Below are positions 1-8,408 of a stretch of DNA of 64,000 bases, in pieces (the first letter of the stretch is position 1; every line of letters starts with the position of its first letter). The position numbers and the translations under genes are program-made. The notes under the pieces are model-generated. The model was not told the DNA's origin, did not search any database, and saw only the letters and a program-made list of their open reading frames with translations. This DNA is from Streptomyces curacoi (GTDB lineage: Bacteria; Actinomycetota; Actinomycetes; Streptomycetales; Streptomycetaceae): NCBI RefSeq assembly GCF_001513975.1, contig NZ_KQ947986.1, positions 1 to 64,000 of the forward strand. Direction: 5' to 3'.

Positions 1-257
1 TCGTCGAACACGGCCTGCTTCTGCTCGTTGTGGAACGACATCAGCGGCATCACCAGCGCCGCGGTGGCGTTGCCGCCGAGGAAGCCGTAGCGCTCCACGA
101 GCACGACGTCGGCGCCGGCGTCGGCCGCCGCGTAGGCCGCCGCGGTGCCGGCCGGGCCGCCGCCGACGACCAGGACGTCCGTGCGGCCCCCGTGGCGGGC
201 CGCACGCGGGGGCAGGGTGACGGTCCGGGCGGGCTTGAGTGGTTCCAGGATCGGCAT
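1..257 (-). CDS. FAD-dependent oxidoreductase, N-terminal part (runs off the window)
   Basis: Only the first 85 codons are inside the window; the gene continues beyond base 1. The protein starts at an ATG (255-257) and shows a Rossmann dinucleotide-binding motif GGGPAG at residues 32-37, an acidic residue closing the second strand (VER, E55) and the GGNAT motif at 61-65. This combination is typical of FAD-dependent oxidoreductases of the FAD_oxidored type, which bind FAD by the N-terminal Rossmann fold. Substrate cannot be told from this fragment. It lies 76 bases downstream of the pyruvyltransferase gene on the same strand and could be its operon partner. Confidence 0.85.
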   Translation of the reverse strand, partial: MPILEPLKPARTVTLPPRAARHGGRTDVLVVGGGPAGTAAAYAAADAGADVVLVERYGFLGGNATAALVMPLMSFHNEQKQAVFD

Positions 258-333
258 CGCTTCTTCCCGTCGACTCGGGGTCGGTTGCGGACGGCGCGCT
301 CCGGCGGCCCGGTGGCCCTGCGAGGTCCCGGTG

Positions 334-1569
334 TCACCCCCCGTGGCCCCGCAGATCGGCCGCCCGGGAGCCCGGGGTCAGGATCAGGTCGGCGCCCTCC
401 GCCCGCCGTGCGCCGCGTGCGCCGCCGTCGATGGAGTCCAGGAGGACTCCGCAGCGGGCGCAGGTCTCCCGGGCCAGCGCCCGCAACCCCTGTACCCGGG
501 TGTTGAGGTTCTCCTGCCGTTGCGGGAACTCGTCCCAGAGCCGGTCCACCTCGGCGAGCAGGAGTCCGGCCTGCTCCCGCGCCACGCCGACCAGCGCGGG
601 CGCCCCCGTACGGCGGGCGAAGTCGAAGACCTTGCCGGAGTACGGCAGCGGCAGCACGGGCAGGCCGGAGAGCGCGGCGAAGATCACGACGTGCAGGCGC
701 ATGCCGACCACCATGTCCAGGTGGCTCATGAAGCCGAGGACCTGGCCGGGGCTGTAGGAGTTGTGCAGGATGCGGCCCAGGTCGGGGGCGCTCATCCGGG
801 ACAGCACGCCGTGGGCGTGCCGGACGTCCTGGCGTTCCATCGGCACGAACACCACATGGGCGTCCAGGCGCCGGGCGAGGAAGTCCGCGACGTCGGCGAG
901 CAGGGCGTGGTAGTCGTCCTCGTCGAGTTTCTCCGCCGCCCGGCCGGGCTCACGCACGGACATGCCGACCAGCCGGGCGCCGAGCGGGAGGCCCTCCTGC
1001 CGCATCATCTGCTCGGTGAAGGGTTCCGGGGTGAGCAGCAGCGCCGGGTCGGCGGTGACGGTGAGCTCGCACTCGACGCCGACCTCCTCCAGCACGAGGC
1101 GTGACTCCTCGTCGCGTACGACGACCTCGTCCATCTCCGGCAGCACCTTGCGTACGGCCTCCCGGTCGTCGGCCTCGCGCAGCGGGCCCGCGCCGACCGC
1201 GTAGGCGAAGGTGGGCACGCCGCGCTCCTGGGCCGCGCGCACCAGCCGCAGATAGCGCCGCGCCTCTCCGTCGTAGAGGATCCCGCCGCCGCCCAGCACC
1301 AGCAGGTCCAGTCCGGCCAGGGCGTCGAGGACGGGTTTCTGCGGGACGTTCTCCCAGTCGACCACCTCGTCGGCTTCCGGCTGATGGGTTCGGGTGTGGT
1401 CGGCGTTCCGGCTGAAGACGACGAGCCGGGCATGCGGCCGGTGGGCTCGCAGGCAGCTCAGAACACACATCAAAATCGCTTCGTCGCCCATGTTGCACCC
1501 GCCGTAGGAGCCGAGCAGGCCGATCCGCAGATCGGACGAGGCAGGCGACGGGTGCTGGTTGATCGTCAT
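334..1569 (-). CDS. Polysaccharide pyruvyl transferase family protein (CsaB/WcaK-like)
   Basis: A 411-residue protein. The N-terminal signature GSYGGCNMGDEAI (residues 20-32), a central VLGGGGILYDGE and the C-terminal GMRLHVVIFAALSGLPVLPL are hallmarks of the polysaccharide pyruvyl transferase family, whose members move pyruvate from PEP onto sugars as a ketal. The ATG at 1567-1569 has GGGAG 7 bases upstream; an upstream in-frame start at 1665 lacks any such site and would add a non-family extension. The gene is separate from the heptose chain but on the same strand. Pyruvylation of the heptose glycan is inference from position. Some members of the fold are not pyruvyltransferases. Confidence 0.85.
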   Translation of the reverse strand: MTINQHPSPASSDLRIGLLGSYGGCNMGDEAILMCVLSCLRAHRPHARLVVFSRNADHTRTHQPEADEVVDWENVPQKPVLDALAGLDLLVLGGGGILYDGEARRYLRLVRAAQERGVPTFAYAVGAGPLREADDREAVRKVLPEMDEVVVRDEESRLVLEEVGVECELTVTADPALLLTPEPFTEQMMRQEGLPLGARLVGMSVREPGRAAEKLDEDDYHALLADVADFLARRLDAHVVFVPMERQDVRHAHGVLSRMSAPDLGRILHNSYSPGQVLGFMSHLDMVVGMRLHVVIFAALSGLPVLPLPYSGKVFDFARRTGAPALVGVAREQAGLLLAEVDRLWDEFPQRQENLNTRVQGLRALARETCARCGVLLDSIDGGARGARRAEGADLILTPGSRAADLRGHGG

Positions 1570-1680
1570 CCGGAACTCCCGTTCGAAGGAGGCGGGCGGG
1601 ACCACTGGGCAGTCCTCGACGACTTCCGCGCCCGGGGACTGCCGGGGTCTTCTGGCTGGCAACACGCCGTCATGGCGTCG

Positions 1681-1699
1681 GGCCCGGGTTGCCCGGGCC
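1681..1699. other. GC-rich hairpin in divergent intergenic region
   Basis: Perfect 8-bp stem GGCCCGGG / CCCGGGCC with a 3-base loop, followed on the plus strand by TTTC. It lies 111 bases upstream of the pyruvyltransferase start. It could be a weak terminator for plus-strand transcription or a leader structure on the minus strand. No gene lies in the rest of 1570-1992 apart from the sigma-B-like promoter listed separately. Confidence 0.4.
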
Positions 1700-1883
1700 T
1701 TTCGGAGGAAACCTCACCTCGGACTTTCCGGGGCCGCCGGTCCGGCACGGCGGCGGGGCACGGGCGAAGAGGTGCGCCCGTAGAGACAGTATGGGTGCTT
1801 GCGCACCGGCCGTCCTTTCCGCCGCCGAGCCGTACCGCCGGACGGGTACCCGCTCTGCGGCGGCGATGCGTGTGGGCCGCGCC

Positions 1884-1909
1884 GTGTCACCGGGGTGAGA
1901 GGGGGGTAC
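1884..1909 (+). promoter_or_regulatory. Sigma-B-type promoter for the 60-residue protein
   Basis: GTGT (1884-1887), 16 bases, then GGGTAC (1904-1909) matches the Streptomyces sigma-B consensus GNNT-N14-16-GGGTAC. The start codon of the small downstream gene lies 84 bases after the -10 element. That the gene is general-stress induced is inference from this match. Confidence 0.5.
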
Positions 1910-1992
1910 ACGGTCCTGCGCTCGACGGTGCCGGGCTCCTCCCCCGCCCCGGGGAGGGCCGACCGACCGTCCCGTGCGCAGGAGGGACCACG

Positions 1993-2175
1993 ATGAGCCA
2001 CCACACCCCGTCGCAGGCCGAGGGCGAGCGGGAAGACACCGACACCCCACGGGCCGACCATCCGACTCCGGAGTACACGACACCGTCCCAGGCCGAGGGC
2101 GAGCGCGACGACGCCCCCGAGACGACCGAGGACCTCGGCGGCCCGGACATGGACCGCCCCGGCACGCTGTCCTGA
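1993..2175 (+). CDS. Small acidic repeat protein of unknown function
   Basis: A 60-residue hydrophilic protein with no membrane segment or signal peptide. It contains the nonapeptide TPSQAEGER twice (about residues 5-13 and 30-38), each followed by acidic residues, so half of the protein is an internal duplication. Start: ATG with GGAGGGACCACG directly before it, a strong ribosome binding site. It is the only plus-strand gene within the glycan locus and has its own sigma-B-like promoter. I do not recognise a function; a disordered stress-protectant role is only a guess. Its length and the repeat-shared codons argue for a real gene. Confidence 0.65.
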   Translation: MSHHTPSQAEGEREDTDTPRADHPTPEYTTPSQAEGERDDAPETTEDLGGPDMDRPGTLS

Positions 2176-2192
2176 CGCGGCCGGCACCCTGC

Positions 2193-3116
2193 TCATCCCA
2201 CGTACCGGCGGGCCGGCGAGGAACGCCGGGCGCGCTGCAGGGCCGTGAGCCGGTCCTCGATCTCCGGCGGTACCGGGTCGCGCTGGCGCAGCACCCAGGG
2301 CAGACCGGCCGCCGCGCGGGCGAAGGCGCGGGCCGAGGCCACGTCGTGCGGGACGGTGGCCATCAGATGGGCCGTACGCCGCAGGGCGGGCAGGAGCGGG
2401 CGGCGCAGCCAGGTGAACCAGAGGGTGTTGCGCAGCCCGAGGATTCTGCGTGCCGTGCTGTCCCGCAGCACGGAAGCCTGGTGATGGACGGTCAGCTCCT
2501 CGGCGTAGCTCAGCCACCAGCCCTGCCGCTGCAGATCGGTGGCCAGGAGTTCCTCCTCGCCGCCGAGCCACAGCCCCGGGTGGAAGCCGCCCCCGGCGCG
2601 GAAGGCTTCGGTGCGCATGACGGTGGCGGCCGCGAGGAAGGAGCCGAGGGCCGGTCCGGGCAGCCAGTCGGGTCCCGTCAGCGGTGATTCCCTGAGTTCG
2701 GGTACGACCGGATCCTCCGAGCCGTTCGGCTCCACGAGGATGCGGGCGGTGACCGCCGCGAGCCGTGGCCGTCCGTCGAGCAGGTCCGCCGCGCGCCGCA
2801 GGCTGCCCGGTTCCCACCAGGTGTCGTCGTCGCAGAAGGCGACGTAGGGCGTACGGACCAGGCGCACCGCCAGATTGCGGCCGACCGCGCCCAGGTTGCG
2901 GGCGGGCCGCAGCAGCAGGACGTCCGGGAACTCGCGCCGCACGGCTTGGGCGGTTCCGTCGGTGGAGGCGTTGTCCGTGACGATGACCCGCGGTCGCTCG
3001 GGCAGCTCGCGCAGGCGCCGGAGGGTGTGCAGGAGCTCCGCGCACCGGTTGTGGGTGATCACCACGACGGTCGTGCGGTCGTCCGGCCCGCCCAGGGCGG
3101 GGTGCGGTGCGTTCAT
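2193..3116 (-). CDS. Family 2 glycosyltransferase
   Basis: A 307-residue GT-A fold glycosyltransferase: VVITHNR nucleotide-binding strand near residue 17, TDNASTDGT at about 47, and a DDD metal/nucleotide motif (AFCDDDTWW) near 95. An acceptor-side GGEEE motif follows at about 185. It is soluble, without membrane segments. It is the last gene of the overlapping chain; its start overlaps the stop of the next gene upstream by 4 bases (3113-3116), showing translational coupling. It is clearly paralogous to that neighbour and keeps the same motif order. Predicted to add one sugar to the cluster's glycan; donor and acceptor unknown. Confidence 0.88.
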   Translation of the reverse strand: MNAPHPALGGPDDRTTVVVITHNRCAELLHTLRRLRELPERPRVIVTDNASTDGTAQAVRREFPDVLLLRPARNLGAVGRNLAVRLVRTPYVAFCDDDTWWEPGSLRRAADLLDGRPRLAAVTARILVEPNGSEDPVVPELRESPLTGPDWLPGPALGSFLAAATVMRTEAFRAGGGFHPGLWLGGEEELLATDLQRQGWWLSYAEELTVHHQASVLRDSTARRILGLRNTLWFTWLRRPLLPALRRTAHLMATVPHDVASARAFARAAAGLPWVLRQRDPVPPEIEDRLTALQRARRSSPARRYVG

Positions 3117-4066
3117 GCGGGCCTGCTCCCCTCCCCCGGCCCGAGCGCACCGCTCCCGTCGAGCAGGCGGGCCGCCTGCTCGACGTGCGCCGGCAGCGGC
3201 GTGCGCCGTGCAAGGGCGGCGGGGAGCCGCGCCAGCACTCCGCGCAGGGCCCGGCGGGCGTCGGGCTCACCGGCGACGGCGGCGGCCGTCAGGCGCGCGC
3301 TGGCCCGCAGGGCCACGGGGAGCGGTCGGCGCAGCCACAGGGTCAGCACTTCGTTACGGCGTTCCAGATGGCCGCGGCCGTCGCGCCCCGCCGGATCCGG
3401 CTGGTGACGGGCCGTCAGTGAGGGCTCGTAGGTGACGCCCCAGCCGCCGGCCGCGAGGTCGTAGGCGAGCAGGGTCTCCTCGCCGCCGAAGAAGAGCAGC
3501 GGATGGTAGCCGCCCGCGGTGAGGAAGGCGTCCCGGCGCACCACGCAGGCGCAGCCCAGGAAGCCGAGCACCGGGCGGCCCGGCAGGTCGGGCTCGGCCG
3601 GCAGGGGTGAGGCGGCGAGGACGGCGTTGAGCGGGTCCTCGGCCCCGTCGGCGCCGACCAGGGTGCGGGCGGCCAGCAGGCCGAGGCGGGGGTGCGCGTC
3701 GAGCAGGTCGGCCGCCCGGCGCAGCGCGCCCGGTGTCCACCAGGAGTCGTCGTCGCTGAACGCGACATAGGGCGTGTCCGCGTGCCGTACGGCGAGGTTG
3801 CGGCCCAGGGCGCCGGTGTTCTCGCGGGGCCTGAGCACCCGGGCGGCCGCCGGGTGGCGGCGCACCGCGACGCAGGTCGAGTCGTCGGAGCCGTTGTCCA
3901 CGACGATGACCGGGGGCCGCTCCGGCAGGGCGGCCAGGGCGTCCAGGGTGCGCAGCACGCTCGCGGGGCGGTCGCGGGTGATCACCGCGACCGTGACTCG
4001 CCCGTCGGGTCCGTCCGCGCGAAGGGGCGGCGCGTCAGGAGCGGACTGATGGGCCACGGATGTCAT
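3113..4066 (-). CDS. Family 2 glycosyltransferase, paralogue of the neighbour
   Basis: A 317-residue GT2 enzyme with VAVITRDR, VVDNGSDDST and AFSDDDSWW (the DDD metal site), then GGEETLLAYDL. Alignment by eye with the gene just downstream is continuous over the whole length, so the two arose by tandem duplication. Its start overlaps the 3' end of the GT9 gene by 32 bases and its stop overlaps the next start by 4. Two divergent copies suggest two different linkages in one repeat unit, but this is inference. Confidence 0.88.
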   Translation of the reverse strand: MTSVAHQSAPDAPPLRADGPDGRVTVAVITRDRPASVLRTLDALAALPERPPVIVVDNGSDDSTCVAVRRHPAAARVLRPRENTGALGRNLAVRHADTPYVAFSDDDSWWTPGALRRAADLLDAHPRLGLLAARTLVGADGAEDPLNAVLAASPLPAEPDLPGRPVLGFLGCACVVRRDAFLTAGGYHPLLFFGGEETLLAYDLAAGGWGVTYEPSLTARHQPDPAGRDGRGHLERRNEVLTLWLRRPLPVALRASARLTAAAVAGEPDARRALRGVLARLPAALARRTPLPAHVEQAARLLDGSGALGPGEGSRPA

Positions 4067-5054
4067 CTCCTTTCGGTGGCTGCGCGGTCGTCCGGTGGGA
4101 TGGCAGCAGGCTCAGCGCGGCGGTGACGACTTCCTCGGTGCCGATCCGCAGCAGCTGCGGGTCGGGGACGTCGCCGTGCGGGTCGCCCGGCGGGCCGGGT
4201 TTCCACAGGGCGATGTGGTGCTCGGCGCGCGGCGGTCCCCACAGCCGGGGGGACACCGGTCCGAACAGGGTCACGGACGGTGTGCCGTGGGCCACCGCGA
4301 GATGCGCGAGGCCGGTGTCGCCGCTGACGACGAGCGCGGCACGGGCGACGAGCGACGACAGCGCGCCGAAGGGCAGCCCGCCAAGCAGCATGTCCCGTGG
4401 GGGCAGGTCGGCGCGTTCGGCGACGTCCAGGACCAGCGCGTCCTCGGCGGGTCCGCCGGTGAGGACGACGCGATGGCCGGCGGCGCGCAGCCGCCGTACG
4501 ACGACGGCGTACCGCTCGGCCGGCCAGCGGCGGGCCGCGGACTCCGCCCCCGGATGGACGACGACGGCGCCCGGCGCCGGGGAGGGCGCGGCCGGCGGGG
4601 GCAGCCGTACGTCGTCGGGGTCCGCCGGGATGCCGTACGCCCCGAGGAAGCGGCACCACCGTTCCCGTTCGTGTTCGTCCGGCCGCCACACGGGGGGCCG
4701 GACGAGGCCGTGGTCCGGTTCGGCGTACGCGAGCAGCCGGCAGGGTTCGAGGGCGGCCAGTGCGTCGCGGCTCTCGGGTCCGTTGCCGTGCAGGTCGACG
4801 GCGATGTCCGGGGGCGGCCCGGTCCAGTGCCGCAGCGACGGCACGCCCCGGCCGGGTGCCTCGGCCGGGAGGACGCTGTCGACGGCTCCGGTGGCCAGGG
4901 CGGCCTCGCCGAGTGCGGGCGGCAGCGCCAGCACCACCTCGTCCCGGGCGAAGGCCCGCCGAACGCCCCGCAGCGCGGGGACCCCGGCGAGCAGATCGCC
5001 CAGCCCGAGCGCCCGCAGCACCAGCACGCGGCGCCGCTGCGGTGGATCGGTCAC
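4035..5054 (-). CDS. Family 9 glycosyltransferase (heptosyltransferase-like)
   Basis: A 339-residue ADP-heptose:acceptor heptosyltransferase-type protein. It opens with RRRVLVLRALGLGDLLAGVP, the N-terminal signature of GT9. The C-terminal donor domain carries VVHPGAESAARRWP, VVLTGGPAED and VVSGDTGLAHLAVAHGTPSVTLFGP. I chose the GTG at 5052-5054 because GGAGG precedes it and it overlaps the stop of hldE as GTGA; the open frame runs much further upstream without support. GT9 enzymes use nucleotide-heptose in known cases, which fits the hldE, gmhA and gmhB genes of the same chain. Confidence 0.88.
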   Translation of the reverse strand: MTDPPQRRRVLVLRALGLGDLLAGVPALRGVRRAFARDEVVLALPPALGEAALATGAVDSVLPAEAPGRGVPSLRHWTGPPPDIAVDLHGNGPESRDALAALEPCRLLAYAEPDHGLVRPPVWRPDEHERERWCRFLGAYGIPADPDDVRLPPPAAPSPAPGAVVVHPGAESAARRWPAERYAVVVRRLRAAGHRVVLTGGPAEDALVLDVAERADLPPRDMLLGGLPFGALSSLVARAALVVSGDTGLAHLAVAHGTPSVTLFGPVSPRLWGPPRAEHHIALWKPGPPGDPHGDVPDPQLLRIGTEEVVTAALSLLPSHRTTAQPPKGDDIRGPSVRS

Positions 5055-6508
5055 CGTGACCTCCGTCCACTGCCCGCCGCCGGGCGGGTGCCCGGCGTGC
5101 GCGTGCGTGGGGCCAGGGCCGCTCGTTCGGCGATGCCGGTGGTGGAGCGGCCGTCGAGGTAGGGGAACAGCACGACCTGGCCGCCCCAGCTCTCCACGAG
5201 GGGCGCCTCGGGCAGGCTGGCCATGGCGTAGTCGCCGCCCTTGGCCCAGATGTGGGGGCGCAGCTCGGCGAGGAGGCGTTCCGGTGTGTCCTCGTCGAAC
5301 ACGGCGACCGCGTCGACGCATTCGAGTGCGCGCAGCACGCGGATCCGGTCGGCCTCCGGGACGAGCGGCCGGCCGTCGCCCTTGCGCCGGCGTACGGAGG
5401 CGTCGGAGTTGACGCACACCACCAGGCAGTCCCCGGTGCGCCGGGCGGCCTGCAGCAGCGCGACATGGCCCGCGTGGAGGAGGTCGAAGCAGCCGCCCGC
5501 GGCGACGACGGTGCCGCCGGCGGCCCGTACCCGGGCGGCCGTGCGCAGGGCGTCGTCCGTAGGTTCGCCCTCGGACGGCGGACCGGCCGGTTCGGTCGGC
5601 GCGGGGTCCGTGGCGAGGGTCCGGACGCCGCCTTCGGCGACGTAGCGGGTGGCGGCGTGCACGGCGCCCCGTACGGCCGTCTCGACGAGTTCGCCGTCGG
5701 CCAGGAGCCCGGCGGCGGTCGCCGCGAACCGGTCCCCGGCGCCACAGGCGTCGCCGTCGGCCGTGACCGGGGACGGCACCAGCAGCGGTGTCGCGCCGTG
5801 CGACAGCAGCGCGCCGCGCCCGCCGAGGGTGACCGCCACGGAGGCCGCCCGCCAGGCGCGGACGAGCCGGCCGGCGTCCTGCGCGGCGGTGTGCAGCTCG
5901 CTGCCGTGCCCGGCTTCCTCGGTGTCGTCGGCGGGGCCCGCGAAGGCGTGTGCCTCGGCGGCGCACGGCGTCGCCAGCCGGACGCCGGGGACCGGTGGCC
6001 GGCCCCGGGGATGCGGATCCCAGACGACGGGCACCCGTGCCGCCGCACCGGCCAGCGCCTCGCGCAGGACATCGGCGGTGCCGCGGCCGTAGTCGGCGAC
6101 GAGTACGGCTCCCGCCTCGGCGATCGCCCGGGCCGCCTCCCGGGTCCCTTCCCGGGCTCTGCCCTCGCCGTCGTCCAGGCGCAGCAGCGGCCGGCCGTCC
6201 GCGAGGACCCGGGTCTTGCTGGACAGGGCTCCGGTGAGGGGCAGTTCCACCAGCTCCAGCCGGTCGGCCAGGAGTTCGCGCAGGGTGGCGCTGTCCGGGT
6301 CGTCGCCCAGCGCGGTGACGAGGGTGACCGGTCGGCCGTCGGCCGCCGCGAGGCAGGCGGCGAGCGCGGCGCCGCCGGGGCGGGTGGCGCGCCGGGGGCC
6401 GCTGACGACCGGTACGGGCGCGTCGGGGGCCAGCCGTTCGACCCGGCCGCAGACGTCGCGGTCGAGCAGGGCGTCCCCGACGACCAGCAGGGGGGCCGGT
6501 ACGGTCAT
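5051..6508 (-). CDS. hldE: Bifunctional heptose 7-phosphate kinase / heptose 1-phosphate adenylyltransferase
   Basis: A 485-residue two-domain protein. Residues 1 to about 300 are a PfkB-type sugar kinase with the anion-hole motif CGAGD at 255-259. Residues 335-460 are a nucleotidyltransferase with GGCFDLLHAGH (HxGH at 345-348) and WAKGGDY at 421-427. In the known pathway the kinase makes heptose 1,7-bisphosphate and the second domain makes nucleotide-heptose after GmhB removes the 7-phosphate. The full-length fusion matches E. coli HldE. ADP rather than GDP as the nucleotide is expected from family but not proven here. The ATG has GGAGGAGGCCAC upstream and overlaps the gmhA stop (ATGA). Confidence 0.9.
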   Translation of the reverse strand: MTVPAPLLVVGDALLDRDVCGRVERLAPDAPVPVVSGPRRATRPGGAALAACLAAADGRPVTLVTALGDDPDSATLRELLADRLELVELPLTGALSSKTRVLADGRPLLRLDDGEGRAREGTREAARAIAEAGAVLVADYGRGTADVLREALAGAAARVPVVWDPHPRGRPPVPGVRLATPCAAEAHAFAGPADDTEEAGHGSELHTAAQDAGRLVRAWRAASVAVTLGGRGALLSHGATPLLVPSPVTADGDACGAGDRFAATAAGLLADGELVETAVRGAVHAATRYVAEGGVRTLATDPAPTEPAGPPSEGEPTDDALRTAARVRAAGGTVVAAGGCFDLLHAGHVALLQAARRTGDCLVVCVNSDASVRRRKGDGRPLVPEADRIRVLRALECVDAVAVFDEDTPERLLAELRPHIWAKGGDYAMASLPEAPLVESWGGQVVLFPYLDGRSTTGIAERAALAPRTRTPGTRPAAGSGRRSR

Positions 6509-7179
6509 GTGGCCTCCTCCTCCGTGAGGAACGCCCAGCGCTCCCGGTGCCGCCGCTCCGTGGTCTCGCCGCGATCGACGGTCCCGTACCGCCGCTCCGC
6601 CGCCGCCCTGCGTTCGACCGCCTGGTCGAAGGCCTCGCAGAGCATGTGCACGGCCACGAGGTGCAGCTCCTGCACCGTCGCGGAGGTCGCCGCGTCGACG
6701 CACAGAGCGTCGTCGGCGGCGCCCGCCAGCGGGTTGGGCGCCGGGCCGGTCAGGGCCAGCACGGTCATGCCGAGGCGGTGGGCCTCGCGCGCCGCGACGA
6801 GCAGGTTGGCGCTGGCGCCGCTGGTGGACAGCAGCGCGAGGACGTCCCCGGCGCGGCCGTGCGCCGCGACCTGCCGGGCGAAGATCTCCTGGACGCCGTA
6901 GTCGTTGGCGATGGCGGTGGTGGAGGACGTGTCGGCGTGCAGCGCGAGAGCGGAGAACGGCGGGCGGTCGTCCCGGTAGCGGCCGACCAGCTCGGCCGTG
7001 AGGTGCTGGGCCTGGGCCGCGCTGCCCCCGTTGCCCGCGACCAGGAGCCGGGAGCCCGACCCGAGCCGGGAGGCGAGGGAGATGCCCCAGCGCTGGACCA
7101 CGGGGGCGGCGTAACCGCGGAATCCTTCGAGTGCCTTCATCAGGTCGTCGCAGTGCGTGACGTCGGTGGCGAGTTTCAT
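6505..7179 (-). CDS. gmhA: Sedoheptulose 7-phosphate isomerase
   Basis: A 224-residue SIS-fold isomerase that converts sedoheptulose 7-phosphate to D-glycero-D-manno-heptose 7-phosphate, the first committed step. Evidence: phosphosugar-binding GNGGSAA at 49-55, H59/E63 in the position of the zinc ligands, LSTSGASANLL in the second binding loop, and QELHLVAVH near 172-180 supplying further ligands. It is about 30 residues longer than E. coli GmhA, with a charged C-terminal tail. Coupled by 4-base overlaps to both neighbours. It must supply substrate to hldE immediately downstream. Confidence 0.9.
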   Translation of the reverse strand: MKLATDVTHCDDLMKALEGFRGYAAPVVQRWGISLASRLGSGSRLLVAGNGGSAAQAQHLTAELVGRYRDDRPPFSALALHADTSSTTAIANDYGVQEIFARQVAAHGRAGDVLALLSTSGASANLLVAAREAHRLGMTVLALTGPAPNPLAGAADDALCVDAATSATVQELHLVAVHMLCEAFDQAVERRAAAERRYGTVDRGETTERRHRERWAFLTEEEAT

Positions 7180-8408
7180 CGGACGGCTCCCGAGAGTGAG
7201 GGGACGGAGGAGACGGCGCTGTAGGCGCGGGTGACGCCGTCGGCCACGCGGTCCCAGGTGTAGCGGGCCATGACACGGCGCCGCCCGGCCGTGCCGTAGC
7301 GGGCGAGCAGTCCGGGGTCGGCCAGGAGGCGGCGGATGGTGCCGCTGATGTCGTGGTCGTCGTCGGGCGGGACGAGGACGCCCGTGATGCCGTCCACAAC
7401 GGTGTCGAGCTGCCCGCCGACGGCGGTGGCGAGGACGGGCGCGCAGCAGGCCATGGCCTCGACCGGCACGATGCCGAACGGCTCGTAGCGGGGCAGGGAC
7501 AGCACGAGGTCCGCGCTGGACATCAGCTCGGGCATCTGCTCCCGGCTCACCCCGCCCAGGAGCGTGACCCGGTCGGCGACCCCGCACTCGTCGGCGATCG
7601 CGCGCAGCCGCTCGGCCTCGGGTTCGGCGAGGAGCAGGGCGGCCTCGGGCCCGCCGGCGATGAGGAGTTCGGCGTCGGGGACGTCGGCCAGGGCGCGGAT
7701 GGCGCGGTCGAAGCCCTTGCGGGGCACGAGCCGGCCGACGGCGAGCAGCCGCCGGGGCGCGGACGCCGGCCTGCGGGCCGCGGCGACCGGCGCGAACTGC
7801 ACGGGGTCGACCCCGCAGGGGACGACGGAGATGTGCCGCCGTGACAGTCCCATGGCCTCCAGTTCGGCCACCTCGTCCTTGCAGGTCGCGATGATGCGGC
7901 TGCACTCCCGGCCGACGGCGGTCTCGATCGCGATGCGGTCGGGCGGGCTGGTGTCGGCGGCGCCCTGGTAGCGCCTCTTGACGGTGCCGAGCGCGTGGTA
8001 GGTCTGCACGACGGGCACACCGAGGCCGCGCGCGCCGGCCAGGGCGGCCCAGCCGGACATCCAGAAGTGGGCGTGTACCACGTCGGGCGGTTCGGTGGCC
8101 CACTGCCGGGCCAGGAAGTCCCCGAACTCCGGCATGTACGGCGGCAGTTCGTCCTTCGGTATCGGAGCCGCCGGTCCGGCGGGCACATGGACGACCCGGA
8201 ACCCGTCGGGTGTGGTGACCCGGTCCGGCAGCCGGGGGTCGTCCCGCCGGGTGTACACGGTGACCTCGTGCCCCCGGCGGACCAGTCGCCCGGCGAGTTG
8301 CGCCACGTACACGTTCTGCCCGCCCGCGTCCGGCCCGCCGAGCGCGGCCAGCGGACTGGCGTGCTCGGAGACCATGGCGACACGGCCGGCCGAGGGGTGG
8401 GTGCTCAT
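7176..8408 (-). CDS. Family 4 glycosyltransferase
   Basis: A 410-residue GT-B enzyme. The N-terminal loop ALGGPDAGGQNVYV, the acceptor-domain VHAHFWMSG, the hinge VGRLVPRKGFD and the catalytic-type E-x7-E motif in YEPFGIVPVEAM identify GT4. The extended GGQNVYV loop resembles the sucrose-phosphate-synthase/MshA branch, which uses nucleotide-activated donors. Start is the ATG at 8406-8408, overlapping the preceding gene's stop by 4. Likely cytosolic or membrane-peripheral. Donor unknown; a heptose or hexose is equally possible. Confidence 0.88.
   Translation of the reverse strand: MSTHPSAGRVAMVSEHASPLAALGGPDAGGQNVYVAQLAGRLVRRGHEVTVYTRRDDPRLPDRVTTPDGFRVVHVPAGPAAPIPKDELPPYMPEFGDFLARQWATEPPDVVHAHFWMSGWAALAGARGLGVPVVQTYHALGTVKRRYQGAADTSPPDRIAIETAVGRECSRIIATCKDEVAELEAMGLSRRHISVVPCGVDPVQFAPVAAARRPASAPRRLLAVGRLVPRKGFDRAIRALADVPDAELLIAGGPEAALLLAEPEAERLRAIADECGVADRVTLLGGVSREQMPELMSSADLVLSLPRYEPFGIVPVEAMACCAPVLATAVGGQLDTVVDGITGVLVPPDDDHDISGTIRRLLADPGLLARYGTAGRRRVMARYTWDRVADGVTRAYSAVSSVPSLSGAVR

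Noticed and set aside
30-1104. Plus-strand ORFs (158 and 319 codons) across the flavoprotein and pyruvyltransferase
   Set aside because: They are antisense frames of real genes, kept open by high GC; no domain patterns or ribosome sites.
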